In this document: in pieces, positions 1 to 8,683 of the stretch
Numbering within the stretch: the first letter of the stretch is position 1
How the letters are laid out: each line of letters starts with the position of its first letter
Assembly: GCA_963794165.1 (NCBI GenBank)
Contig: CAWCCT010000007.1
Location: 186,001 to 250,000, forward strand
Direction of reading: 5' to 3'
Origin: PALSA-350 sp963794165
GTDB taxonomy: Bacteria; Acidobacteriota; Terriglobia; Terriglobales; Acidobacteriaceae
Length of the DNA stretch: 64,000 nt
Program-made: the position numbers and the translations under genes
The notes under the pieces: model-generated
Told to the model about the DNA's origin: nothing
The model's database searches: none
Seen by the model: only the letters and a program-made list of their open reading frames with translations

Positions 1-648
1 GATTGGCCGCTCATCACCCTCAATCTCGACTTCAAGGACAATAAGCCGGAGCACCTGGCCGCCGTTTTGACCCTGCTGCGGAAATATCAATCCTGGCTGA
101 CTACAACAGTAAAGGCAACCGGCGAAGCGAACGTCCAACCGCTGGATGTGAAACCCATTCTGGTACTAACCGGCGAACCAGACGCGCAGCAAACCGTCTT
201 CTACGATCAGCTGCAAACGGGCGATCGAGTATTGCTCTTCGGCGCTATTCACACTGAGGGTAAGGAGCCTTCTTCGAGTCCGGATGTCCTGGATCCAGGC
301 AAAGCCACGAACTACCGGCGCTGGTGGAACAATCCGTGGAAGGTGGTCGAGGCCGGCGGCCAGCCGAACGCAGGAGAATGGACCCCGGCAAAGATGGACC
401 GGCTGCGCGCGCTGGTCGAGCGAGCGCACGCCAACGGCTTGTGGATACGCTTCTATACCCTCGACGGAGCAACCAAGGCGCAGCTCAGCTGCAATGGGTG
501 GTTCCATAATTACAACTTCGGCTCGCTGGACGTTGCGCGGGTGCGCTGGCGCGCAGCGATCGCCGCGCATGTCGATTACCTGGCTTCAGACCAATACGAG
601 CTTGTAGGGCAGGAAATTCATCAGGTAACGACAGGCAAAGGAAAATGA
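1..648 (+). CDS. PLC-like phosphodiesterase superfamily protein, 5'-truncated by the window edge
   Basis: The reading frame is open from the first base, so the true start lies outside the window; an internal TTG at 67 is not needed. The visible 215 residues begin WPLITLNLDFK and contain VERAHANGLWIRFYTLDG and a terminal DQYELVGQE segment. This pattern of strands ending in charged residues matches the C-terminal half of the TIM-barrel PI-PLC/glycerophosphodiester phosphodiesterase superfamily, where a late strand carries the 'R-F/W-Y-T' segment and the last strand reads 'D-Q-Y'. The catalytic histidines would be upstream and cannot be checked, so substrate and activity are unknown. The next gene starts 107 bases downstream on the same strand after its own ribosome binding site. 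Confidence 0.6.
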   Translation, partial: DWPLITLNLDFKDNKPEHLAAVLTLLRKYQSWLTTTVKATGEANVQPLDVKPILVLTGEPDAQQTVFYDQLQTGDRVLLFGAIHTEGKEPSSSPDVLDPGKATNYRRWWNNPWKVVEAGGQPNAGEWTPAKMDRLRALVERAHANGLWIRFYTLDGATKAQLSCNGWFHNYNFGSLDVARVRWRAAIAAHVDYLASDQYELVGQEIHQVTTGKGK

Positions 649-754
649 CCGGAGGATCAAAGGAGGGTGATCGGCCACCGAGCGTCAGCGTAGAATCATT
701 TACTGTTTCTGCCTCAGTCCTGGATTGCGGCAGCAAGGTTAACAGGGAGAGTCC

Positions 755-3070
755 ATGGATCGTCGCGATTTTCTCAAGACCGGAAGCGCCGCGGCGGCAG
801 GCGCGCTCGTACCCGATGCATTCAGCCAGGACAGTCCTTCTGTGGAGAGTGGCCGCATCATCCTGCCCATCAACCGTAACTGGCGCTATAGCCCTACGAA
901 CACCGAAGCCGCTCACGGCAAAGATTTTGACGACTCAGGATTCGACCAGGTGGTCATCCCTCACACCAACATCAAGCTGCCCTGGCATAGCTTCGACGAC
1001 AAATCCTACGAATTCATCTCTATCTACCGGCGCCGCTTCAAGCTGCCTCAGGAAGCTCGCGGCAAACGAGTCTTTGTCGACTTCGAAGGAGTGATGACCG
1101 CCTCGACTGTCTGGATCAATGGCAAGCGCCTGGGTGAATACAAAGGCGGGTACACTCCGTTCTCCTTCGAGCTGACGCCGCATCTCGATTTCGATGGAGA
1201 GAACCTACTCGCGGTCGACGTGGATTCGACCGAGCGCGCCGATATCCCACCCTTCGGCTACCAGATCGACTACCTCACCTTCGGCGGCATTTACCGCGAG
1301 GTTTCACTGCGCATCGTTCCGCGAAACTTCATCGAGAACATCTTCGCTCAGCCCAAAAACGTGCTCAGCGCTGCGCCGGCAATCGATGTTCACTGTTACC
1401 TGCAAATTTCTGAGACGCCCAAGCAGCCGCTCACACTAGCAGTGGAGCTGCTCGATGGAGACAAGGTTATCGCCCACGGAACGGAGCGGATAGCGAAAGC
1501 CACTCCCGCGGACGAGCCGGTCGAGTACACCGTGGCTCTCGACAAACTGCAGGGCATAGAGCTGTGGGACCTGACGCACCCTAAGCTTTATCTCACCCGG
1601 GTGACCCTTCAGCAAGGCCGGGTCGCACTCGATCAGGACACCCGCCGCTGCGGCTTCCGCGAAGCGGTCTTCACCCAGGAAGGCTTCCATCTGAACGGTA
1701 AGGTCATCAAGCTCCGCGGCCTCGATCGCCATCAGACGTTCCCCTTCGTAGGACAAGCGATGCCTGCCCGCGTCCAGCGGCGCGACGCCCAGATCGTGCG
1801 CGAAACCCTGCGCTGCAACATCGTCCGCACGTCGCATTATCCGCAGTCACGGCATTTTCATGACGCCTGCGATGAATTGGGATTGCTAGTGCTGGAAGAG
1901 ATTCCCGGCTGGCAGCACATCGGCCCGCTCGCCTGGCAGGATATTGCCGTCGACAACGTCGGCCGCATGGTCCGCCGCGATTGGAACCGGCCTTCGGTAA
2001 TCCTTTGGGGCGTGCGCATTAACGAGTCGCCTGACAACCACGACTTCTACACCCGCACTAACGCGCTGGCCCACAAGCTCGATCCCAGCCGTCCCACTTG
2101 CGGTATCCGCAACTTCCAATCTTCCGAGTTCCTCGAAGACGTGTTCACCATGAATGACTTCGGCTTTCCGCTCATGCCGCCGAATCATCCCGCGTATCTG
2201 AACACGGAGTTTGTGGGCCACACCTTCCCGGCGAAATCCATCGACAACATGGAGCGGCTGACCGAGCATACTATCCGCCACGCCCGGATACACGACCAGC
2301 TGGCCTCCAATCCGCAATACGCCGGCGGCATTGGCTGGTGCGCTTTCGACTACAACACGCACGGTGACTTCGGTTCCGGCGATCGCGTCTGCTATCACGG
2401 GGTCGCGGACATGTTCCGTGAGCGCAAGCCCGCCGGCGGTTTCTACAAGTCGCAGTGCGACCCTGAAGAAGAGGTGGTTCTCGAGCCCTCGTTCCACTGG
2501 GCGCGTAATGATGAATCTATCGGCTTTACCAAGGCCCTGGTCTGCTCCAACTGCGACAATTTGAAGTTCTACCTGGGGGGCAAACTCATCGCCGACGCTC
2601 AGCCCGATCGCGAACAGTTCGCCCATTTGAAGTACCCGCCGTTCTTCCCCGACCTGGGCAAGCAGCCGCTCGACAAACTCTGGGGCAATCTGCGCATCGA
2701 CGGTTACATTGGCGGCAAGCAGGTCATCTCCCGCAACTACTCCGGAAGAGGTATCGACCAGAAGTTCAGCTTGCTGCCCGACGATACCTCCCTCGTCGCC
2801 GACGGCGCTGACACGACCCGTGTGGTCCTCCGGGTAACCGATGAATTCGACAACATCCGCCCCTACGCGGGCGACCCGATTGTCCTCACCCTCGAAGGGC
2901 CGGCCGAGCTCATCGGCGACAATCCTTTCAGCGTGGTGGGAGGCACGGGAGCGGTGTGGATCCGGTCCCGGCAACAGGCCGGAACTGTGCAGCTCACTGC
3001 CCGGCATCCGCGCCTCGGCGAACAGAAAGTAAGCTTCACGCTCACGGCTGCGACACCGGAGAGAGCGTAG
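755..3070 (+). CDS. Glycoside hydrolase family 2 (beta-galactosidase/beta-glucuronidase type), TAT-exported
   Basis: The 771-residue protein starts with a twin-arginine-type signal (MDRRDFLKTGSAAAAGAL), implying export of a folded enzyme. It has the GH2 order: N-terminal jelly-roll sugar-binding domain (about 45-200), Ig-like domain (210-310), TIM barrel (315-590), then C-terminal beta domains including a DUF4982-like region and a domain with DSTLVADGADTTRV-style text near 690. The acid/base Glu is in WGVRINES (E424) and the likely nucleophile is in LNTEFVGH (E485), both at the expected spacing. A gggag ribosome binding site precedes the ATG. The gene lies 16 bases upstream of a sugar isomerase-like gene, so the pair is probably one carbohydrate-degradation operon. 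Substrate specificity within GH2 cannot be read from the sequence. Confidence 0.9.
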   Translation: MDRRDFLKTGSAAAAGALVPDAFSQDSPSVESGRIILPINRNWRYSPTNTEAAHGKDFDDSGFDQVVIPHTNIKLPWHSFDDKSYEFISIYRRRFKLPQEARGKRVFVDFEGVMTASTVWINGKRLGEYKGGYTPFSFELTPHLDFDGENLLAVDVDSTERADIPPFGYQIDYLTFGGIYREVSLRIVPRNFIENIFAQPKNVLSAAPAIDVHCYLQISETPKQPLTLAVELLDGDKVIAHGTERIAKATPADEPVEYTVALDKLQGIELWDLTHPKLYLTRVTLQQGRVALDQDTRRCGFREAVFTQEGFHLNGKVIKLRGLDRHQTFPFVGQAMPARVQRRDAQIVRETLRCNIVRTSHYPQSRHFHDACDELGLLVLEEIPGWQHIGPLAWQDIAVDNVGRMVRRDWNRPSVILWGVRINESPDNHDFYTRTNALAHKLDPSRPTCGIRNFQSSEFLEDVFTMNDFGFPLMPPNHPAYLNTEFVGHTFPAKSIDNMERLTEHTIRHARIHDQLASNPQYAGGIGWCAFDYNTHGDFGSGDRVCYHGVADMFRERKPAGGFYKSQCDPEEEVVLEPSFHWARNDESIGFTKALVCSNCDNLKFYLGGKLIADAQPDREQFAHLKYPPFFPDLGKQPLDKLWGNLRIDGYIGGKQVISRNYSGRGIDQKFSLLPDDTSLVADGADTTRVVLRVTDEFDNIRPYAGDPIVLTLEGPAELIGDNPFSVVGGTGAVWIRSRQQAGTVQLTARHPRLGEQKVSFTLTAATPERA

Positions 3071-3086
3071 CCGGAGGAGACTTTTC

Positions 3087-4016
3087 GTGGAACACAGCGA
3101 AGCAACATCGCGGCGGGAATTTCTGGTGGGGGCGGCAAGTTTCGCGGCTCTGGCAACAGCGGCTGATGCCCTCACCGCCGTCCGCCTGCGTCTCGGCGGC
3201 CCGATCTTTCTCAAGTCGGAAGATCCGGTCGAACTCGCGCGCGAGCATCGGCGCCTCGGCTATCGAGCAGCGTATGTCCCGCCTGTAACCACGGATGATC
3301 ACGCGAAAATAGCGGCTATCGCGGCGGCATTCGCAGCCCAGGATGTCGTTATCGCGGAAGTCGGCGCGTGGAAGAACATCATGGATTCGGATGAAGCCAC
3401 ACGGAAGGCAAACCTGGCGTACGTCATTGACCGCATGGCACTGGCCGAAGAAATAGGAGCTCTCAATTGCGTAACTATCTCCGGCTCGATGAACCCGAAG
3501 CAATGGGACGGGCCGGATCCACGGAATGATTCGGCAGAGTTTTTTGAAGCCACGGTCGAGAATAGCCGCAAGATTATCGATTCCGTTAAGCCGAAGCGAG
3601 CCAGGTTCACCCTGGAGATGATGCCCTGGGCGCCTCCTGATGGGGCCGAGGGATATTTGCGGCTGATTCGCGCCATAGACCGGCCGATGTTTGGGGCTCA
3701 TGTCGACATGTGCAATCTCATCAACACCCCGGAACAGTTCTATAAGAACGGTCAACTTATCAACGACACCTTCAAGAAGCTGGGAAGGTGGGTGATTTCC
3801 TGCCACGCGAAGGATATATGGGGATACCGGGTCCATTTTGCGGAGACGATACCGGGGCGAGGTGGCCTGGATTACACAGCGTACCTCAATTCGATTGCCA
3901 CCTATGCGCCCAAGGCTCCGCTGATGCTCGAACATCTAGCGACCTCAGAAGAGTACGACGAGGGCAGGCAGTACATCCAGCAGGTAGCTCAAAAGGCGGG
4001 AATCACATTCAGTTAG
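3087..4016 (+). CDS. Sugar phosphate isomerase/epimerase-like TIM-barrel protein, TAT-type leader
   Basis: This 309-residue protein starts at a GTG preceded by ggaggag. Its N-terminus SRREFLVGAASFAALATA is a twin-arginine signal, unusual for this family but common in Acidobacteria and Planctomycetes. The body is an AP-endonuclease-2/xylose-isomerase-like barrel: ARFTLEMMPWAPP carries the metal-ligand Glu, FGAHVDMCNLINTP the His/Asp strand, and ISCHAKDIWG the late His-x-Lys-Asp strand. The gene follows the GH2 glycosidase by 16 bases and probably acts on the released sugar or a derivative. Exact reaction unknown. Confidence 0.8.
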   Translation: MEHSEATSRREFLVGAASFAALATAADALTAVRLRLGGPIFLKSEDPVELAREHRRLGYRAAYVPPVTTDDHAKIAAIAAAFAAQDVVIAEVGAWKNIMDSDEATRKANLAYVIDRMALAEEIGALNCVTISGSMNPKQWDGPDPRNDSAEFFEATVENSRKIIDSVKPKRARFTLEMMPWAPPDGAEGYLRLIRAIDRPMFGAHVDMCNLINTPEQFYKNGQLINDTFKKLGRWVISCHAKDIWGYRVHFAETIPGRGGLDYTAYLNSIATYAPKAPLMLEHLATSEEYDEGRQYIQQVAQKAGITFS

Positions 4017-4049
4017 CCGAACCGAGCCCTCTCAGGGCCGGACTTTAGA

Positions 4050-4807
4050 GGCTGCGGAAAACTCTATTTGAAGGGTACGGGCTTTAGCCCGTACCTATCG
4101 GCAACCAAGAACACCGGGCTTTAGGGTCTGCGTGAGAACTCGCATTTACCCGCAGGGACGCATGAAATTGCTCAGGACTACGCCCATACGCGCTACCTTG
4201 TTTGGGTGTTTTTCGTCCAACTCGCCACAAAATCGTCATCCTGCCTGCCCCGGCTTGCCGTGGGAGCGAAGCGCCTCACAGATTTATCGCGTGACACAGG
4301 GCTTGTGGGCGCGCAGTCGAAGGACCTCGAGGATGCTCATCTTACCCATGCTGCTCGTACCTTTTCGACCACCGAAGCCAGAGAGCGGGATTTGCGCAAC
4401 GTAGATGTAGCCTACGGAACACAGCAAGCAGCGGTTCTTGTTCTCGGCCCCGGCGAAAGACCGTGGCGCAGCCCCTGGATGCGGGCTTCGGCGGTTGAAA
4501 AGCTCGGAGCAGCAATGCCAAGATGAGCATCCTCGAGGTCCTTCGACTGCGCGCCAAAAAGCCCGGTGTTACGCGATAAATCCGTGAGGCGCTTCGCTCC
4601 CACGGCAAGCCGGGGCAGGCAGGATGACGATTTTGTGGTGAGTTGGAGATCCAAACAATCAGCGTCTTCTTGGATTTCTATCGTCTGCCAAAGGCAGTTG
4701 CCATTCGACTAGAATCGTCCCCTCAGTGGCTAAAGCCGGATTCATTTTCACGACTTTACATACGGCCTAAAGGCCGTACCCTTCACGAAGTTAGTTTTTC
4801 CGCAGCC
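4050..4807. repeat. Large composite inverted-repeat element (outer arms)
   Basis: The outer arms read GGCTGCGGAAAA then GAAGGGTACGG then a CTTTAG palindrome on the left (4050-4096). The right end (about 4762-4807) has the reverse complement, with AAGGCCGTACCCTTC and TTTTCCGCAGCC. The right arm overlaps the last codons and stop of the epimerase gene on the minus strand. The text GGTCTGCGTGAGAACT at 4126-4141 inside the element recurs at the ends of two other repeats in the window. No coding sequence was supported between 4017 and 4782. Confidence 0.7.
4216..4647. repeat. Long near-perfect inverted repeat nested in the 4050-4807 element
   Basis: The left arm (4216-4379) and right arm (4483-4647) are reverse complements over about 165 bp with few mismatches. 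Both contain CATCCTGCCTGCCCCGGC, GGAGCGAAGCGCCTCAC and GAAGGACCTCGAGGATG or the complement. A loop of about 103 nt separates them, and a transcript would form a very stable hairpin. Short open frames on both strands here are by-products of the symmetry. Confidence 0.8.
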
Positions 4808-5682
4808 CCTGTTGTCCGTTCCATTTCTACTACGGCTGCAATCCTCTTCAACTCGTGGATGCTTTGTGCGACCGCCCCATCCTCATCCCCCAGATAGTCG
4901 GGATGGAGAAAGTCGATTTCAACCGCCAGAAAACCCTTATATCCGGCGCTTGTGAGCAGTCTGGCCAGTTGCAAGTTGTCAACAATGCCGTCTCCAACCG
5001 GCGTGCAGGAGAAGAAATACCACTCGTCCGCGGCTACGCCTTTTTGCGGCTTCAGATCCTTGATATGAGTTGCGAAGACATGCTTTGCCAGCTTCTCCAT
5101 TCCCTTGATTGGATCATCGAGCAATCGCACAAAATTGCCGGTATCGAAGTTAATCCCCAACAAGGGGGAATCGACCGCCTTGATCAGGCTCACCATTTCA
5201 TCGGAATTGAAATCAATGTGGTTTTCGACCGCCAGCCGGACGCCGTGCTTCTCGGCGACCTTAACCGCGTTGGAGAACATACGGGTCAACCGTTCCAGCT
5301 GGGGCTGATGGGGCTGATTGCGAAACATGAGGCTGCTGCCAACCACCCGCATCACATCCGCTCCAATCGCCCTGGCGCGCTCAATACTACTTACCATGTC
5401 ATCGTAAGCGCGTTCGTTCAGCCCCCCTTCGAGGCCGTCCGGATGTCCCCACGCATAAACCCGGTCGAACCTGAACTCGTCCAGCAGCCGCTTAATGCCG
5501 GCCAGGTAACTTGAGTCAAGGCGGGGAAAGAAACAGGACTCCAGAGACACACCGTCAACGTCAAGTTCCTTGGCCCGGGAAAGAAAATCTTCGAGCGAAA
5601 GGCGCCTTTCCGGCGGCGGCTGCTGAGGATAGACTTCTCCGAAAAAGCGGTGGTAGCAATAACTGTCAATGCCTACTTTCAT
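4783..5682 (-). CDS. Sugar phosphate isomerase/epimerase (xylose isomerase-like TIM barrel)
   Basis: The start is the ATG at 5682, because ggagggtaaag lies directly before it. An upstream in-frame TTG at 5697 would add five residues and swallow the ribosome binding site. The 299-residue protein begins MKVGIDSYCYHRFFG and carries family marks: GVSLESCFFPRLD, GVRLAVENHIDFNSDEM (metal-binding Glu/Asp), GINFDTGNFVRLLDDP and FATHIKDLKP (His-x-Lys-Asp), and GFLAVEIDFLHPDY with the last acidic residue. It has no signal peptide, unlike the paralogue at 3087-4016, and is probably cytoplasmic. Its 3' end lies in an inverted repeat shared with the intergenic region, so the last few residues may have been rewritten by that element. 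Confidence 0.85.
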   Translation of the reverse strand: MKVGIDSYCYHRFFGEVYPQQPPPERRLSLEDFLSRAKELDVDGVSLESCFFPRLDSSYLAGIKRLLDEFRFDRVYAWGHPDGLEGGLNERAYDDMVSSIERARAIGADVMRVVGSSLMFRNQPHQPQLERLTRMFSNAVKVAEKHGVRLAVENHIDFNSDEMVSLIKAVDSPLLGINFDTGNFVRLLDDPIKGMEKLAKHVFATHIKDLKPQKGVAADEWYFFSCTPVGDGIVDNLQLARLLTSAGYKGFLAVEIDFLHPDYLGDEDGAVAQSIHELKRIAAVVEMERTTGAAEKLTS

Positions 5683-5785
5683 CTTTACCCTCCGCAAGAA
5701 AGCTAATCTCCATCGTATGCAAGAACATCGATCAGCGACCCGCTGGTATCATGCTGAACGCGGCAAGTTTCAGCAGGGAGGAACC

Positions 5786-7003
5786 ATGAACTTACGCAGT
5801 TTTATTTTCACTCTGTCCGGCTCCTCGAGATTTCGAATCTCGATGATCGCTCTAAGCATGGTCCTGGTCTTTTTTGGTGTTGGATGGGGGCAGGACGATG
5901 CGGTGCATCATGACGCCGATGCTCCGCCCATTCTGAAAATCGGTGCGCAAGCCCCGGATTTCCGTCTTCCGGGGGTAGACGGGCAAACCCATAGTCTTAA
6001 GGATTATGCATCGAGCAAGGTTCTGGTGGTTATCTTCAGTTGCGATCATTGCCCGGTAGCTGAGATGTATGAAAAGCGAATCAAGCAATTGGCAGCCGAC
6101 TACAAGAACCGAGGAGTGGCCGTGGTTGTGATCATGGGAAATGATCCGAAGGCGGAGAGGCCGAGCGAGTTAGGTTACACCGATGTTGGTGATTCCTTTG
6201 CGGACATGAAAATAAGGGCAAAATACAGAAATTTAGACTACCCCTATTTATATGATGGCGACACCCAAGCTGTTGCGATCAAGTACGGGCCGACTGCCAC
6301 GCCGCACGCGTTCATCTTCGATCAGCAGCGTATCCTCCGCTACCAGGGGCGTATTGACAGCAATCAGCGCGAGGCGCTGGCCACCAAGCATGAAGCCAGA
6401 GATGCGATCGAGGCACTGCTCGCCGGTAAACCAGTCGCCGTGGCCAACACGCCGGCGGTTGGCTGCTCTACCAAGTGGGCTTTCAAAGCTCCTACTGTCG
6501 ATGCAGAGCTCGCACGCTTTAACGAGAAGCCGGTAACTGTGGATCTGGTCTCCGCAGCTCAGCTCAAGGCTCTGCGCCAGAATGCCGGCACGGGCAAGCT
6601 TCTCTTGCTTAACATCTGGGCTACCTGGTGTGGGCCCTGCGTCGAAGAGTTTCCGGAATTGCAAACCATGCTCCGCATGTATGGACAGAGACCCATAGAT
6701 ATCGTGACCGTCAGTATCAATAATCCAGACGAGAAAAGTATGGTCCTCTCATTTCTTCAGAAGCAGCACGCGTTCAACAAGAATGTGCTCTTTAACGGCA
6801 ACGATACAGCGGACGCTGTGGCGGCTCTCGGTTCTGGTTGGGCAGGCGGTGCTCCCTACACGGTTCTGATTGGAACTAAAGGTGAAGTGCTTTACAGAAC
6901 AGAGGGAGAACTGAATGTGTTGGACCTGCGGCGCGCTATTCTCAAGAACGTTGCCGATGATTACTACCTCGGGCAGCACGCCTATTGGAACAGTACATTC
7001 TAG
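5786..7003 (+). CDS. Two-domain redox protein: peroxiredoxin-like plus TlpA/thioredoxin-like
   Basis: The ATG at 5786 is preceded by gggaggaacc and starts a 405-residue protein; the frame is open further upstream but without a better start. Residues 1-40 form an N-terminal hydrophobic signal or anchor ending near FGVGWGQDD. The first domain (about 55-205) begins IGAQAPDFRLPGVDGQ, typical of AhpC/TSA redoxins, with CDHCP (C86/C89). The second domain (about 255-400) has NIWATWCGPCVEEFPEL with a thioredoxin CxxC (C282/C285), as in TlpA/ResA. It is likely a periplasmic thiol-disulfide or resistance protein; the substrate is unknown. It is divergent from the epimerase gene. Confidence 0.85.
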   Translation: MNLRSFIFTLSGSSRFRISMIALSMVLVFFGVGWGQDDAVHHDADAPPILKIGAQAPDFRLPGVDGQTHSLKDYASSKVLVVIFSCDHCPVAEMYEKRIKQLAADYKNRGVAVVVIMGNDPKAERPSELGYTDVGDSFADMKIRAKYRNLDYPYLYDGDTQAVAIKYGPTATPHAFIFDQQRILRYQGRIDSNQREALATKHEARDAIEALLAGKPVAVANTPAVGCSTKWAFKAPTVDAELARFNEKPVTVDLVSAAQLKALRQNAGTGKLLLLNIWATWCGPCVEEFPELQTMLRMYGQRPIDIVTVSINNPDEKSMVLSFLQKQHAFNKNVLFNGNDTADAVAALGSGWAGGAPYTVLIGTKGEVLYRTEGELNVLDLRRAILKNVADDYYLGQHAYWNSTF

Positions 7004-7249
7004 ATTTAGGGGGAGCCCGTGCATGATCGCGTTGCCAGCGCGAACAGGTGAATGAAACTCGTACACAGTAGTCACTTAACCGAACGCCCCAAGTAATCTA
7101 CCTGTCGCCAGACGGGCCACATTCCCGATGTGAGTCGCAATTCTGCCTACTAAGCAGATACATCCACAGGGTGCGTGGATATTTGTGACGCAGAATAAAT
7201 TTGCCGGGCAGCCGTTGTCGCTCCGGACCCTTATTCCGCAGGCGTCACA

Positions 7250-8416
7250 TTGGGAATTCTGATCTCCAGGTCCTCCGCAGCTGTGCTCGATGAAAAGACG
7301 AGCCGCACGCGGGTAGACAGTTTCTACCGGCCAGGGCTCGATATTCTCCGGGCCCTTGCTTTTCTGCTGGTGTTCGTTGCTCATGGCCTGGTGTCTGAGA
7401 TCAACAAGCCCACCCAGGCCGGTGCGATCGCGCGCATGGGGGAATTTGGCGTCTCCATCTTTTTCTTTCTTAGCTCGTACCTCATTACCGAGCTCCTGCT
7501 GCGGGAAAAGCGGGACACCGGTACCATCCACGTTCCAGCGTTTTACGTGCGGCGGATACTTCGCATCTGGCCGCTCTATTTCGCCATGATCGCCGCGGGC
7601 TGGCTTTGTGGTCTATTCCTCCCCAGCCATGCCCTCTCCTTCGCTTGGGGCGCATCTCTCTTGCTGCTATTCACCAACTGGTACACCGTAGGACATGGCT
7701 ATCCGCCCGGCTTTCTCTTTCCCTTGTGGAGTATCTCGGTAGAGGAACAGTTCTACCTCGCCTGGCCGTTGATCGTGAAATACCTAAGCCCGGGCGCACT
7801 CCTGGGGATTGCTTCCTTGCTGATGATCGCGGCATACCTGACGCTGGCTCTCCTCCTGCATACGGGGCAAGCGCTTGATCCGGCGATATGGGCCAATAGC
7901 CTGGTGCAATTTCAGTTTTTCGCCCTGGGAACGATGGCGGCGATTGTGCTTCGCGGGCGCGTTCCAAACATTCCCAAAGTTATGCGCTGGGCACTCTTTC
8001 TGGTTGGACTGCTTTGTATGCGGGCTGCGCAACCCGCTGTCTACAACGGCGACCTGACCCGGCCGCACGATTTCAAGCAAATTGCTCCGCCATTCCTCCT
8101 CGTTCTTCCTGGATGTCTCTGCGTCTTTTTCAGTCTGTTGCAGTTGCCCGCCGGCAGAATGCAAAAACCACTGACCTATTTGGGAAAAATATCGTACGGG
8201 CTGTACGTCTATCACGTGCTATGGCTGGGTGTCGCCGGGCATCTGACGGAGCGCTTCGCGGCGGGCCGCCTAAGTCCCTTCACTTCCCATCTGTGTGCGA
8301 TGTTGATTGCACTCCCCGCCACAATTGCCACCGGCTCACTTTCTTACCGCTATCTTGAGAGCCCGTTTCTGCAGTTGAAAAAGCGCTTCACTGTGATTCT
8401 GTCACGCCCGGTTTAA
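7250..8416 (+). CDS. Acyltransferase family 3 (OafA/YrhL-like) membrane protein
   Basis: The 388-residue protein has the marks of integral-membrane acyltransferase 3: RPGLDILRALAFLLVFVAHG with the conserved R..D..R and His, GVSIFFFLSSYLITELL, FYVRRILRIWPLYF, and SISVEEQFYLAWPL. About ten hydrophobic helices follow, ending in SYRYLESPFLQLKK. These enzymes O-acylate cell-surface sugars, peptidoglycan or exported glycans. The start is uncertain: the listed one is TTG at 7250 without a strong ribosome binding site, and a later start near the RPGLD motif would lose little. It stands alone between the redoxin fusion and the LysR region. Confidence 0.88.
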   Translation: MGILISRSSAAVLDEKTSRTRVDSFYRPGLDILRALAFLLVFVAHGLVSEINKPTQAGAIARMGEFGVSIFFFLSSYLITELLLREKRDTGTIHVPAFYVRRILRIWPLYFAMIAAGWLCGLFLPSHALSFAWGASLLLLFTNWYTVGHGYPPGFLFPLWSISVEEQFYLAWPLIVKYLSPGALLGIASLLMIAAYLTLALLLHTGQALDPAIWANSLVQFQFFALGTMAAIVLRGRVPNIPKVMRWALFLVGLLCMRAAQPAVYNGDLTRPHDFKQIAPPFLLVLPGCLCVFFSLLQLPAGRMQKPLTYLGKISYGLYVYHVLWLGVAGHLTERFAAGRLSPFTSHLCAMLIALPATIATGSLSYRYLESPFLQLKKRFTVILSRPV

Positions 8417-8531
8417 CTGCTAACCATCGCAGGGGCCCGTTTGCCGGTGAATTATTTTAGGCAAGGTGGGCTTGTGATCATTCTCAATCTGCCGAGAATC
8501 ATAGTGTCAGTCACAGGAGCCGTGTAGCGCG

Positions 8532-8654
8532 ATGGATAAGTGGTTGGTACTGGGCAATGGTCTGGCCGGTTTTGTAGTCGGCATTTTCGTGCACGCCATA
8601 CCCGCATCATGGTGGCCGCGATGGTTAGGCAACCTGGTGGGGAAGAAGGAATGA
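8532..8654 (+). CDS. Possible 40-residue single-helix membrane protein
   Basis: This short frame starts at ATG 8532 with caggag about 12 bases upstream. It encodes a protein with one hydrophobic stretch (WLVLGNGLAGFVVGIFVHAI), then a Trp-rich turn and a basic end (LVGKKE). That is a plausible one-pass inner-membrane miniprotein. The 270-base gap between the acyltransferase and the LysR gene has no other good candidate. There is no family match I can name. Confidence 0.4.
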   Translation: MDKWLVLGNGLAGFVVGIFVHAIPASWWPRWLGNLVGKKE

Positions 8655-8683
8655 CCCGGTCCGTCGAGATCGCCTGGCCGGCA

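Noticed and set aside
1886..3214. Long minus-strand frame of 442 codons opposite the GH2 gene
   Set aside because: It is antisense to a well-supported glycosidase, has no family motifs and reflects codon bias on the other strand.
4216..4647. Inverted repeat considered as an insertion sequence
   Set aside because: No transposase frame lies between the arms; the loop is only about 100 bases.
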